Source: Shinisaurus crocodilurus
Taxonomy: Eukaryota; Chordata; Lepidosauria; Squamata; Shinisauridae
Direction: 5' to 3'
DNA: 64,000 nt
Assembly (NCBI GenBank): GCA_021292165.1
Contig: JAHFWL010000045.1
Location: forward strand, 62,001-126,000
Shown here: piece after piece, positions 23,927 through 34,639 of the stretch
Layout of the letters: each line of letters starts with the position of its first letter
Numbering within the stretch: position 1 is the first letter of the stretch
Position numbers and translations under genes: made by a program
The notes under the pieces: model-generated
What the model was told of the DNA's origin: nothing
The model's database searches: none
What the model saw: the letters and a program-made list of their open reading frames with translations, nothing else

Positions 23927-24180
23927 CTTTTTAAGAGATGAGTCGTTGGGGAGCAGGTACAGGTGAAATTTTGGGGTTGGGGCTTCAAGCTCTTGATAGA
24001 GCATTGCCATGGCGTGGACCTTTATCTTTTGCTTAAACAATGACCTTTTGAAAACAACTCCACAGGGAGAGAACCTGGGGTTTTCCCACACAGCATGAAA
24101 TGGGATCACTCTATCTGGTTTCTCAAGTTTCATCCCCTCTTCAACAAAATGTGCAATGTAGACTTGGGGACTGCCTTTAC
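23927..24180 (-). CDS. Gene B exon 5: FIIND self-cleavage exon (ZU5/UPA junction)
   Basis: This 254-base exon (2+252) encodes predicted residues 273-356. It begins with the last ZU5 strands (YIAHFVEEGM, as in NLRP1/CARD8) and crosses the autoproteolysis site: WENPRF|SPCGV. The scissile Phe308-Ser309 pair is intact, and His300 in IPFHAVWEN matches the histidine needed for cleavage in mammalian NLRP1. The exon then runs into UPA (KFHLYLLPNDSSLKK). Acceptor: CCTTTTGCAG; donor: AAAAAG|GTAACT. By family knowledge, cleavage here makes a non-covalent ZU5/UPA pair. Loss of the N-terminal part then frees UPA-CARD to nucleate an inflammasome. This is the strongest single indication that the gene encodes a working sensor. 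Confidence 0.92.
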
Positions 24181-24376
24181 CTGCAAAAGGAACACAAAGT
24201 AAACATAGTTCAATAGTAAGTAGCTGGCTTAAGGCAGTGGGTCTGGAGCAGGAGAAGGCAATGCAGACAGAATGGCCATTGGGAGTTGTAGATCAAAGTG
24301 GCTGGGTTCGCAGATCATCGGGAAAAGAAGCCCCGGTGGCTTCTTTTCCCCATCCCATGCATGCCATGCAATTTGC

Positions 24377-24610
24377 CTATTTATTTATTTATTATATTTA
24401 TACCCGCTTTTTTTTCCTTCAAGGAACCCAAGGCGACTTACATAATCCTCCTCCTCCTCTCCATTTCATCCTCACAACAACCCTGTGAGGTAGGTCAGGC
24501 TGAGAGTCAGTGAGTGGCCTAAAGTCACCCAGTGAGTTTCATGGCCGAGTGGGGACTAGAACCTGGATCTCCTGAGTCCCAGTCCAACATTCTAACCACT
24601 ACGCCACACA
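24377..24610 (-). mobile_element. tRNA-derived SINE (reptile type)
   Basis: Same family as 4,771-5,017, in gene B intron 4. Followed at 24.64-24.89 kb by an inverted-repeat element with GAACCCAGCAAGGTGTGCGG and its partial reverse complement. Confidence 0.8.
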
Positions 24611-24999
24611 CTACAACCTTACCTTCGTGGTGTGTGGCTTGCCATGTTGTCCGAACCCAGCAAGGTGTGCGGTGGGGATGGCTTCAAACCCACCGCAGAA
24701 CACTACAACAAGCCACGTTCTTGGGTGGGTTCAAAGTCCCACCACGCCGCACACCTTGTTGGGTTCAGATGAGATGGCAAGCCACGCGCCGCAGGGGTAA
24801 TTAGGCAAATCACACCATGTGCACCTGGCAGCACGCGGTCAGGGAAAAGGAGCCATCGTGGCTTCTTCTCCCAATGATCGTGTGAACCCAGCCAGTATCT
24901 GGAGGGCACCACGTTGCCTACCCCGCTCTAGAGGCTGTCTAGTTATTAAGGTCTTTGGTTCACCCAGTCCAGAAGGCCTCAGGTGGTTCAAAATACAGT

Positions 25000-25570
25000 A
25001 ATGGAAATGCTTTTACATTGTGTCAAGTGGGGCTGCCCTTATCCCTGGTTCGCAAGTTGCAGCTAGTGCAGAATGCAGCCACTAGCGCAGTGTTCTCCAA
25101 CCTTGGGTCCCCAGATGTTTTTGGCCTACAACTCCCAGCATGCTGGGAGTTGTAGGCCAAAAACATCTGGGGACCCAAGGTTGGAGAACACTGCTCTAGA
25201 GTGCTCAGTGGGACACCCAGCTATGTTCATGGAACACGTGTATTAAAAGAACCGAACTGGCTACTTATTAGCTACCAAGCCATGTTCAAGGTTATACTGT
25301 TGTCATACAAAGCCCGAAACAACTTGGGATCAGGATACCTAGCAGACTGCCTTCCCCTATATGTACCCAGCTGACCTTTTAGATCTGAGGAGGCCTTGCT
25401 GGTTCCACAACCAACAAAATGTCACCATGCAATATCTTGACAGTGGGCCTTCTCGGTGGTGGTGCTGCCCATCTTCTGGAAAACCCTCCCCATGAAGTTC
25501 AGGAGGTAGAAAACGTGGTATGTTTCAAACGCCTCCTGAAAATGCACATGTCCACCCAGGCTTTCCCTGG
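25000..25570 (+). mobile_element. L2-type LINE fragment split by a palindrome
   Basis: 'gcaagttgcagctagtgcagaatgcagccactag' corresponds to the L2 motif KLQLVQNAAT. It continues after the palindrome with 'agctaccaagccatgttcaaggt' and 'aaagcccgaaacaacttggga'. No open frame. Confidence 0.65.
25088..25193. repeat. Perfect 106-bp palindrome
   Basis: Bases 25088-25140 and 25141-25193 are exact reverse complements with no spacer. Relatives with a short loop lie at 44583-44719, 55865-56010 and 59952-60077, and a diverged one at about 57496-57606. Presumably a foldback transposable element. Confidence 0.92.
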
Positions 25571-25599
25571 CTTGTAATTAATTGCAAGAAGAACTCTCA

Positions 25600-26965
25600 G
25601 AACCACTGTCTATTATCTTTGAGAAATCATGGAGGACAGGTGAAGTGCCAGATGACTAGAGGAGGGCAAATGTTGTTCCTATCTTCAAAAAGAGCAAGAA
25701 GGAGGAACCAGGGAACTACAGACCAGTCAGTCTGACATCAATCCCTGAGAAAATTCTGGAGCAGATTATAAAGAAGTCAGTCTGCAAGCACCTTGAAAAC
25801 AATGCAGTGATTACTAGAAGCCAACATGGATTAGTCAAGAACAAATCCTGCCAGACCAACCTGATCTCATTTTTTGATCAGGTAACCTCCCTTGTGGACT
25901 GTGGGAATGCTGTGGACATAATATATCTGGACTTCAGGAAAGCTTTCAACAAAGTGCCTCATGATATCCTGATTAGCAAGCTAGCTAAAAGTGGGCTAGA
26001 TGGAACAACTATCAGGTGGATCCACAGCTGGCTACAGAATCAGACTCAACCAGTGCTTATCAATGGTACCTTCTCAAACTGGGGGGAGGTAATGGGCGGG
26101 GTACTGACCGCAGGGCTTGGTCCTGGGCCCAGTGCTCTTCAACATTTTTTATTAAATTCAAAGTGATCTCGATAGGCTAGAGTGCTGGGCTGAAAACAAC
26201 GGAATGAAATTTAATAGGGATAAATGCCAAGTGCTCCACCTAGGAAAAAGAAACCAACTGCACAGTTACAGGATGGGGGATACTTGGCTCAACAATATTA
26301 CAAGTGAGAAGGATCTTGGAATTGTAGATCACAAGCTGAATATGAGCCAGCAATGTGATGTGGCTGCAAAAAAGGCAAATGCTATTTTGTGCTGCATTAA
26401 TAGAAGTACTGTATAGCTTCCAAATCGCAGGAAGTACTAGTTCCCCCCTACTCAGCACTGGTTAGGCCTCATCTTGAGTACTGCGTCCAGTTCTGGGCAC
26501 CACACTTTAAGAAGGATGGAGAGGGTTCAGAGGAGGGCAACAAAGATGATTAGGGGACTGGAAACAAAGCCCTATGAGGAGAGACTGAAAGAACTGGGTA
26601 TGTTTAGCCTTCAGAAGAGAAGACTGAGGGGAGATATGATAGCACTCCTCAAGTACTTGAAAGGTTGTCACACAGAGGAGGGTCAGGATCTCTTCTTGAT
26701 CATCCCAGATTGCAGGACACGGAATAATGGGCTCAAGTTACAGGAAGCCAGATTCTGCCTGGACATCAGGAAAAATTACCTGACTGTTAGAGCAATACAC
26801 CAATGGAACCAACTACCTAGGGAGGTAGTGGGCTCTCCAACACTGGAGGCATTCAAGGTGCAGCTGGACAGCCATCTGTCAGGGATGCTTTGACTTGGAT
26901 TCCTGCATTGAGTGGGGGGTTGGACTCGATGGCCTTATAGGCCCCTTCCAACTCTTCTATTCTAT
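25600..26965 (+). mobile_element. CR1 LINE, reverse transcriptase part
   Basis: 5'-truncated CR1. In order: SQHGLVKNKSCQTNLISFFD and IIYLDFRKAFNKVPHD; a region where the YADD core is missing because of a deletion near 26.15 kb; FNRDKCQVLHLGKRN; MSQQCDVAAKKANAIL; then [36 protein letters not shown] and WNQLPREVV. The 3' end 'ggttggactcgatggccttataggcccctt' is present. Frameshifts show it is dead. It is in intron 4 of gene B. Confidence 0.9.
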
Positions 26966-27874
26966 GAGTCTATATGCTGCTCCATCTTACTGTTCTTTAT
27001 GTTGTTCTGTACTGTGATTGTAGTTTGAAATTGTTTTTAACAGTGTATTTTAAATGTATTTGTATTGTTGTTGTAATTGAAATTATTTTTAATAGTGTCT
27101 GTATTACTGTATTTAAATGTGATCTTTAATATTTGTGTGTGAACCACTTGGAGATTTTTTAAAATATTAAGCGGTATATAAGTATTAAACAAACAAAAAA
27201 ACAAACAAACAAATAAAATAACTGAAGGGAAGTAAAAATAAAGAAGACACAATGCCAGCAGGTCTGTCTTAAAGGGTTGGCATTGGACAAGGTGTTGCTT
27301 GTTCATTACAGAACTCTCTCCTCACAGGAAAATTGGCTTTATAAGAGGTTGATTTAGAAATTTCCTACCACTCAGGGAAGTGGAAAATGCCAAACTATGT
27401 ATTTCAATCCATGCATAATACAGCCATTTAAACTGACTGGATTTCCTTCTGAGTAAACATGCATAAGAGTGTCCTGCATTAAAACCAGTTTTGGATTTCA
27501 GTGGGTTCTTTTGGATTTGTAGGCTTAAATATTTCAGTATGTATGTATTTAGTAAAAGCACACATATTCTGCCTGTCCATTCTTTATAGGGACCCTCAAC
27601 GAGGATAACTATGATAAAGTCATGCATTAAAAAACAAACAAACCAGAAAAACAGTAAGAAAAAAACAAGAAAATCGCAGCAATATGACATTATCAGTAGC
27701 AACTGCAAAAAATTAGATTATTTCATGGGTCATCTAGACAAAAAGCAGATCTGAACAGCAGTATTTTGACATTTTGCAGCAGCTGAGGTTTTTTGATACT
27801 TTTCAAAGCAGCCCTGTGTAGAGCATGTTAGAGTAGTCTAATCTAATTCAGAAGGGAGGGAGGGAGGGAGGAGA

Positions 27875-28063
27875 GGCCATAGGTCAGTGGTAGCACACAT
27901 GATTGCATGCAGAAGGTCCCAAGTATAATCTTGGGCATCTCCAAATAGAGTGAGACAAAAAAAACCCTGCCTGTAACTCTGGAGAGCCGCTGCCAGTCAG
28001 TGCTGACAATACTGGGCTAGATGGGCAAATGGTCTGACTCAGTATAAGGCAGCCTCTTATGTT
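27875..28063 (+). mobile_element. tRNA-derived SINE, second family
   Basis: Same family as 12,431-12,635 ('ctggagagccgctgccagtcagtgctgacaatactgggctaga', 'actcagtataaggcagcc'). Preceded by a (GGGA)n run. Confidence 0.78.
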
Positions 28064-28185
28064 TCTAACCTGGATATAACCAAAGCATATGTAGCCAAGG
28101 CAAGACCAGCTTTCTCCAGGAATGAACACACCTGCTGCAGTAACTTAGCCTGGGCAAAAATTCTTCTGGTCACATCATCATCAGG

Positions 28186-28560
28186 CGATCACTCGTGACC
28201 GAGTAAGATTGTCTTCCGGGATAAAATGAAGAAATTCTAAAGAAGATTGTGTAGACTCTAGCGATGGGTCCGTAAGTGACTGTGGAGGCCAATTCTAGAT
28301 CCACACAGCTTCCCACAGTGAGGACACAGGTTACCAGATAGAAGATGGTCCTGTAAAGGATTCATTTGACGTGCTTTTCGCTTAGCACGTTTCGCCCTTT
28401 CACCTTGCACTCGGGCTTCTTCAAAGTCCATGGAACCTTTGTGAAAGGCCAACCTCCATTTAGATCGTTCATGGGCCAGAGCTTCCCAGTTTTCGATGTT
28501 TATATTGCATTTTTTTATATTAGCCTTATGAACATCTTTAAACCTCTTATATTGACCACA
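28186..28560 (-). mobile_element. Zinc-finger retrotransposon 3' end, second copy
   Basis: The frame reads YKRFKDVHKANIKKCNI, WEALAHERSKWRLAFHKG, then CPHCGKLCGSRIGLHSHLRT. It includes the 'gatcactcgtgaccgagtaagattgtcttcc' tail. Truncated upstream. 28.6-28.9 kb beside it is L2/CR1-like debris. Confidence 0.72.
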
Positions 28561-28915
28561 GCCACCACCTGGCCATCCAGGGACAATGCTTTGGTCCAAG
28601 AACACTCTCGAGCTGCAAACCTGGTTCTTAAGAGACAGTGTGAGCCCATCGAAAAGAGGTTGAACACCTAGTCCCAGACTAGTCCTTCCTCTAGCTAACA
28701 GCCCTTCAGTCTTGTCTGGATTATCACACTTAGGCCTTCACTGATCTCAGACAATGGTTCAGGACCTCCCCAGCCGACCCCCTGCTTTATGCAGCCAGGT
28801 ACATCTAGAACAAGAGCATCTCCAACAGATGGCTGTCCAGCCTCTGTTTAAAGACCTTCAGTAAGGGAGCCCCCCCCCCCCATCCTGACATAGTTGGTTC
28901 TATATTGATAACACC

Positions 28916-29510
28916 CAGGGCCGGCGCTACCGCTAGGCAAACTAGGCGGTTGCCTAGGGCGCGTGGCTGAAGAGGGCGCAGAAACGCTGCGCTCCTCTTC
29001 GCTGCTGCGCCGCCCCCGCCGGGCCTCCCCCCGCCCAACGAAGCCGCCGCCGCGCCTCCCTGCCTGCTGCTGCCGCCGCCGCGCCTCCCCCGCTGCCGCC
29101 GTGCCTCCCTGCCTGCCGCCGTGCCTCCCTGCCTGCCGCCGCGCCTCCCCGCCGCTGCCGCCGCCCCTCCCCTCCCCTCCCCTTGCCACCTACCTTCTCC
29201 GCGTCGCTTCCGGAGCCCCGCCCGCGTTGTTTTGGTGGGAGGAACCAGGGCAACAGGGCTTAAACAGCCCTGTTGCCCTGGTTTCCCCGGCAAAAAACAG
29301 AGCGCGGGGGTCCCGTCGCGTCACTTCCTCCTCGGAGGCGGCGGCGGTGGCAGCCAGGGCGGGGGGAAGGTAGGTAGGTAGGTGGTGGTGGCGGCACGGG
29401 GGGGTTTGCAGAGCAGGGCTGCTTTGCTCCGGAGCCCCCCCCACAGCACGAGAGGGGGGGCGCTAAATATAATTCCGCCTAGGGCGCCAAACTGCCCTGC
29501 ACCGGTCCTG
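28916..29510. mobile_element. GC-rich hAT-type element (CAGGGCCGG family)
   Basis: A 595-base element from CAGGGCCGGCGCTACC to GCACCGGTCCTG. The 8-bp flanks ATAACACC/ATGACACC differ at one base. The interior has (GCC)n-rich runs and a small palindrome (CAGGGCTTAAACAGCCCTG). The several overlapping open frames are a composition effect. It makes a CpG-dense patch inside gene B intron 4. Confidence 0.8.
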
Positions 29511-30099
29511 ATGACACCTCACAAATCTCTGCATGAACCCACAAGTCAAAGGTCAAATATGGCTAAGTTCATGCCAGATCTTTCTCTACTTCATACTCTA
29601 CTGGCAAGAGATCACAGCTCAACCCAATACTCCCCTCCCCTCAGACTTATGCTTGCTTGCATAAGGCACCCTGCCTCAAGGTACCATGTGCCCTGGCTAC
29701 AGCATTCACTGATGAAAGAGAGGGGCCTCCACGCTTGCTCACAATGCCCATTCCCACACCCCGGTTCAAAGCCTTAATGCTACCCCCATCATGCATTGCT
29801 GAAGGCTCTTCTCCACCTGCTGCCTGCTGCATTCGTTTGTGCTGCAACAGCCAGTCTTGCACACTGGTTTCTGAAGCAAGTGTGTTATTAGTGCACTGAT
29901 GATAACGGGGGTGGTTAAACATTTAATTGTTCACTAGATGTTGGAAAGAATGTACTTGAGTTTGGGAGCCAAGCCTTCTCTTCTTCCCGGTTCCATTTTT
30001 GATACGATCATAAAGAAAATGCGGAGTCGCACAATAGTTCTTCCTGTCTAACATACCTCCAGTTATGGTTATGCTGCTAAAAGCCTTTTCCTGCCATAC
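29511..30099. other. Intron 4 sequence beside the ZU5 exon
   Basis: Unique sequence with no repeat or exon recognised; ordinary base composition. Confidence 0.4.
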
Positions 30100-30323
30100 C
30101 TGCAAGACACAGGAAGTGCGGGAAGTGGACAGATGCCACAGCCTCTTCTGGATCTGCTTGGATGTTGAGCAAAGGGCCAGCGACCATCCACTGCTCTGCC
30201 TTACGTTCATTCAGGTGCTGACGCCATGAATCAAAGTGGTATGAGAGGGTTACAGCTGCTCTCACCTCAAATATGAGATCGGTATAACAGCAACGGAAGA
30301 AGCCAGGCCTAGTGGAATGCAAC
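30100..30323 (-). CDS. Gene B exon 4: FIIND ZU5 subdomain
   Basis: This 224-base exon (1+222+1) encodes residues 198-271 of the predicted protein. It carries the ZU5 signature: GFFRC followed by TDLIFEV, a tryptophan-containing SWRQHL turn, then EQWMVAGPLL, an acidic PEEAVASVHFPHFLCL strand and a GTATGG donor. These motifs occur in the same order in the ZU5 half of NLRP1 and CARD8. ZU5 is the N-terminal fragment left after FIIND self-cleavage. It stays bound to the UPA-CARD fragment and helps to hold it inactive, together with DPP8/9 in mammals. Acceptor: TTGCATCCAG. An internal GTGAGA could be mistaken for a donor, but the domain continues straight through it. Confidence 0.87.
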
Positions 30324-30722
30324 CTGGATGCAACAAAGGGAAAGACAAAAGGGGAAGGGAATTGAACAGTGATCAATGCAACTTCCAGTGGTGGCCTAGC
30401 TGATAATTTTTCAAGGGAATGGAAGAACCCCTGAATCCTGTCACAACCCACATGAAATGTCCATATGCTGGCATAACAAACACCATGTAGTAAAAAGTTC
30501 AGTGGTGCCTGAAAGTTCTGGTCCTAAACTCTTGGTTCATCTGCATCTGAGAGAGTCACTTGAGTAGCTGGCCTACAGGAGTATCATGCACCTGAGCCGG
30601 GCGGAAAGTCCGAGAACAAGACCCAAGTGAGGTGGATGGTTGGCCTCACATGAAATTGGGTGGACTGTTGACCATAAAAAAAAAAAAAAAAAAAGGCAGA
30701 GAAGAACAAGAGAGACTAATTC

Positions 30723-31858
30723 CAGGGCCGGATTAAGATAGGGGCTATTGGAGCTGTAGCTCCAGGCCCCTACCACAAAATAGGCCCACAGGCCTGGCAG
30801 CGCCCACTCGCCCGAGCCGCGCCGCCGCCTGCTGCCGCTGCCGCACTTGCCCTTGAGTCTCAGCTACTGTCCGTCTGCAAACCTGCAAAGCCCAATTCTT
30901 GGCACCCTTGAAACCGCAGCGACACTTCCGGTTCCTCAGCGAACGCGGCCTCTTTGGAGAGCGCCCCGAGCAAAGAGATGGGACCAGGGCATCTATGGCT
31001 GTAGAGCAGCTCCTCTCGCTCTCTGCTAGGCGGCTGCCTGATGCTCAAAGGGAGCCGGAAGTCTAGGCTGTGTGTGTTTCATTCAAACCCCCTTTCCTAT
31101 CTCTATGGTCCATATAGGGTGCGCTTGGAAATTGGCCTCCTCGCGAGTTTTCCTGGGCGAAGAGCTGAAGCGCGGCAGGGATTCCGGGTGCAGCACTTGG
31201 GTGAGAGCAGGAGCAAGGTTGGGGGGTGGGAGACGACCGCTTCCCGGAGGGGCTTCTCGGTGCAAGCTGCTGCAAAAGGCTCCCGGACCTGCAGTGTTTG
31301 CAGTGCCCGCCGCTCCTCCTGCCTTCCAAATTGAGGAATTTGCAAGTAAAAAAGGAAGAAAAGTTAATGTGTAATTTTATTTTAATCTACCAGCTTGATT
31401 CATTTAGGTAGTTTAAATGCAGGTTAGAGTTCAGTGAATAACCTGTTTGTGTTTTTAAAACTAGTGCTTGCTATTTATTTCAAGAGTTACTCTCTTGCAC
31501 CATAATCATAACGCAGGCTGTATTGATTATGATGCTTTAATAATAATAATAACACTTTAAGGAACAAATTTTTATGAGCCAAACATCATACACTTATATT
31601 TAAATTGTTTATATGGTTTATGTTTATTTAAAAATGGTTGTTGTGAATGTTCTATTTATAATGGTTTTATTGAGTTAACAAGCTTATTGTTTACAAAAAA
31701 AGAAATATTTTCAATATGTTTCTGTTTTGGCACTTTAATGGTAATTAAAATATTTAATTTGTTTTAATATAAAATTGCGTCTTCATTTTATTTATTTCCA
31801 TAAAAAGGCTCACCAAAATCCTCAGCACCAGGCCCATAATGCTCTTAATCCGGCCCTG
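30723..31858. mobile_element. hAT-type element (CAGGGCCGGATTAAG family)
   Basis: A 1,136-base element with inverted ends CAGGGCCGGATTAAG / CTTAATCCGGCCCTG and an exact 8-bp target duplication ACTAATTC (30715-30722, 31859-31866). It lies in the intron between exons 3 and 4 of gene B. The left part is CpG-rich and the right part AT-rich. No transposase frame. Confidence 0.9.
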
Positions 31859-32079
31859 ACTAATTCTGGGAAGTTGCCAAAAAGCCGAGGAAGGAAAAAA
31901 GAGAAAAGGGGACCTCTGCCTTCAAGCTCACATTTAAATGAATAGAAACAAACATTGTTCCTCACTTCAACAATTCCAGACCTCCAGCCTCCTCAGACTT
32001 TGCTCTGGTTTAGGCACCCTTCTTTTGATGCTGGCCCCCGTCTCACAGGATGCTCGAGAAATATGTTAGATGTGCTCAC

Positions 32080-32132
32080 CTGTACATTTTTGAATCCGCA
32101 ACAATCTTTGGTCTGATCTTTACTGGAAGATT
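32080..32132 (-). CDS. Gene B exon 3: start of FIIND (ZU5 lead-in)
   Basis: This 53-base exon has a clear pyrimidine-rich acceptor (CTTCCTTGTAG) and a GTGAGC donor. Only the phase-0 reading stays open into the next exon. It gives 17 residues, basic and hydrophobic, ending ADSKMY, with the last codon completed to Arg by the following exon. In FIIND proteins of the NLRP1/CARD8 type a Tyr-Arg-hydrophobic strand leads into the ZU5 half, and the joined MYRLH fits that position. It lies 1.8 kb upstream of the ZU5 exon, with a hAT element in the intron between them. The small size means the call rests on splice sites and frame rather than on the sequence alone. Confidence 0.7.
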
Positions 32133-32678
32133 CTACAAGGAAGCAGTAATTGTTAGTAGGGCTACCTCCCATCCCATCTGAAAATAGGGACATTTTCATG
32201 TAATAAGTACCCCTATTCCCACACCAAAGATCACTGCCTGTGCTCCCAACCCAATTACACATTGCAAAAGACTCTTCTGCAGGATTCTGTATTTATTTAT
32301 GTCATAAGAGCCCAACTTGTACTGATTTCTGAAGTATGGCATGGTATGAAGTGCTGCAATGCAAACACATTCGATAACATTTACTCTCTGGACAAGTAAT
32401 GATAAGGGGATGAAAGGGAAGCTGTGTACTGGCATTTTGTGTCCATGTCCATGCATCTACATGTCCATGCTGCCTTGAGTCCCAGTATTGGGGGAAAGGC
32501 GGGATATGAATAAATATAATAAAAATATAACAATACATGAATGTGCACCGGTGTCAAGATGCATACCGTTCCCCCTCCCTTACTCAGAGAATAGTCTCCT
32601 AAAGACAAGGGGCGTGCTGAGATCTGAAGAACTCAACTGCATGGTGTCTGGACATTAATCGACATTTTAAAAGGCATC

Positions 32679-32888
32679 TGTCAGGCCTCCCTCCGCCCCC
32701 TCCTTGTCCAGCCTACTACCTCTGCAAGCGCTTCTAAAATCAACACTCTTAATCTCCTCCGCTGCCACCAACCCTTTCAGGGTAACTCATTCAGACCACT
32801 CCTTTTATGTTTTTAAAAGGAAAACAAGTTTATTTATTTACAATTAAGGGTAGGGAAATAGACGATGTTAACTGTTTCTAAACTGTTG

Positions 32889-32952
<64 letters not shown>

Positions 32953-33110
32953 CCCTCCTGAACAGCACCGCCCACTGTTTATATAACACAGACTTTCCCC
33001 CCCTCGCTCTCTCAGCCAATCAGCAGCCATCTCAACATTCCACACCCCTCTCACACTCCCTCCTCCCCTCACATACTTACTGCGCTTTGTCCATGCGCAG
33101 GGGCATGGCA
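32679..33110. mobile_element. Solo LTR with (CT)n expansion
   Basis: A 432-base LTR from TGTCAGGCC to GGGGCATGGCA with exact 5-bp flanks GCATC (32674-32678, 33111-33115). It has a (CT)n tract (32,891-32,948), then a 'gcaccgcccactgtttatataac' block containing TATA. Same family as 45891-46778. Confidence 0.88.
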
Positions 33111-33242
33111 GCATCCCTCAAACATTCACAAGTTGAAGTGTTTGGGGACAGCAGATAATTTCTACGGACCATTCTTGCAATCAACAGACCTCCTAATTAG
33201 CTAAAGGCCTTTAGTGAGAACTGTGACCTGGGACTCCTACTC

Positions 33243-33836
33243 GGGTAAAATTCCTTCCCAGCCCTGTAGCCAGTGACTAGCTTCTGTCCACTGCAAGATC
33301 TATTGCTACCAGATGTGTGTGGGGTGGGTGGGTGGGGTGGGGCGGAAGTCAGCTACGGCAATGGCCCTCCCTCCTTTTTGGGGCCTCAGGCAGACCAGAA
33401 TGAGACCCACCTTTGAAAGTTCTCACCCTGGTCCACCCCCTTCTGGCCCTGTTCCCATCTTTGTGTCATCTGAACTGTTGCCCATGTGCAAGAACTCCCC
33501 TGAGCTGTATCCTAAATCACTGAAATTCCTACCTTTTGACAGAGGGAAGCTGAGTTTCCTGCATACTGAGGAGCCTCAAATTTGTGGGCGCACACATGGT
33601 CCCGTGGTAGAAGAAAAAGGGAGGCTGGGTGGAGCTGGCACCTGTGTGGAGGTGGCACCCAGTAGGACGTCTTTTGAGCCAATTGCAGCGCCAATTGGCT
33701 TGATGGGGACAGGGCCAAAAGGGGGGTGGATCAGGGTGAGAACCTCCACAGGTGGGTCTTATTCTGGTCTGCCTGGGACCCCAAAAAGGAGAGGCCTCCG
33801 TTGCTGTGTGACCATTGCTGTTGCTGACTTTGCCAC

Positions 33837-33876
<40 letters not shown>

Positions 33877-33950
33877 CTGGTAGCAATAGATCTTGCAGTG
33901 GACAGAAGTTAGGTAAGTCTCCGATTACAGGGCCGGGAAGGAATTTTACC
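33243..33950. repeat. Long imperfect foldback element
   Basis: The left arm (33,243-33,455) and right arm (33,704-33,950) are inverted copies, for example GTCCACTGCAAGATCTATTGCTACCAGATGTG and its reverse complement near 33.88 kb. The loop is about 250 bases. Opposed microsatellites (GTGTGTGGGGTGG and a (CA)n at 33,840-33,873) sit inside the arms. The long plus-strand frame over it is not a gene. Confidence 0.8.
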
Positions 33951-34630
33951 TGTTCTCCAATTGGCAAAAGGGGGGGGGCAGGATTTTCACCTTCCTCACT
34001 GGAAGATTTATATCCTTTGTAAATAGGTTGAGCTGTGCTGTAGGAGATCATGTACTGATGTGGTATTCTAGTTTGCTGTATGTCACAACCATGTGGGTGT
34101 GATAGGCATTTGACTGGAGCAATTTGGGAGGGGGAGTGGGTTTAGACTCCCTGCTCCCCCTCAGTGGGGATCCCCTTAAGGGATCTTGGGGATGTGGCAT
34201 CAAGACCAGACCAGCTCAGTGGCTGTGAACTTGCCACGTCCAGGGTGGTGAAAAAGCGGTTCACGTTTGCGGTCTGCACCGTGTTGGGCCCCTGAACCTG
34301 CCATCCACCATCAACGCTCCTGGCAGGTGGGCCAGGAAGGGGAATTGGACAGCAGGCGGGCTGTCCAATGACAGGATCCACGCCCTATGCCTCCACCAAT
34401 CCTATTCAGGTAAATGCATAGATTTGTGGCCAACTGAATAACCCATTGAAGTCTGCATGTCTGGTTGGTTCCTTTCATTCGCCTCATGGACCCAGTTAGA
34501 CACTGCGCCATGCAATCCTTTGACCAGTATGAAGCTGATAAGAAAAAGCTGGTCAGGAAGCCGGATGGACAAGAGATCGATGATAAGAAGCAGAAGAAAG
34601 ATTCTCACCAGCATCAGAATGGTCTGTTCT
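33951..34630. other. Unclassified intronic sequence
   Basis: Contains several short inverted motifs around 34.14-34.38 kb ('gagtccctgctcccc', 'ggcgggctgtccaat' pairs), possibly another MITE. No exon supported. Confidence 0.3.
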
Positions 34631-34639
34631 GGCTAAGCT

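Noticed and set aside
28805..29444. Several overlapping long frames in GC-rich DNA, both strands
   Set aside because: They lie within a hAT element and read as Ala/Arg/Gly/Pro-rich composition; no domain and no codon structure.
32891..32948. CRISPR-like or coding repeat
   Set aside because: It is a plain (CT)n tract in a solo LTR; no repeat-spacer pattern exists anywhere in the window.
33313..33912. 199-codon plus-strand frame
   Set aside because: It spans a foldback element and a CA microsatellite; the product ends in a His-Thr repeat.
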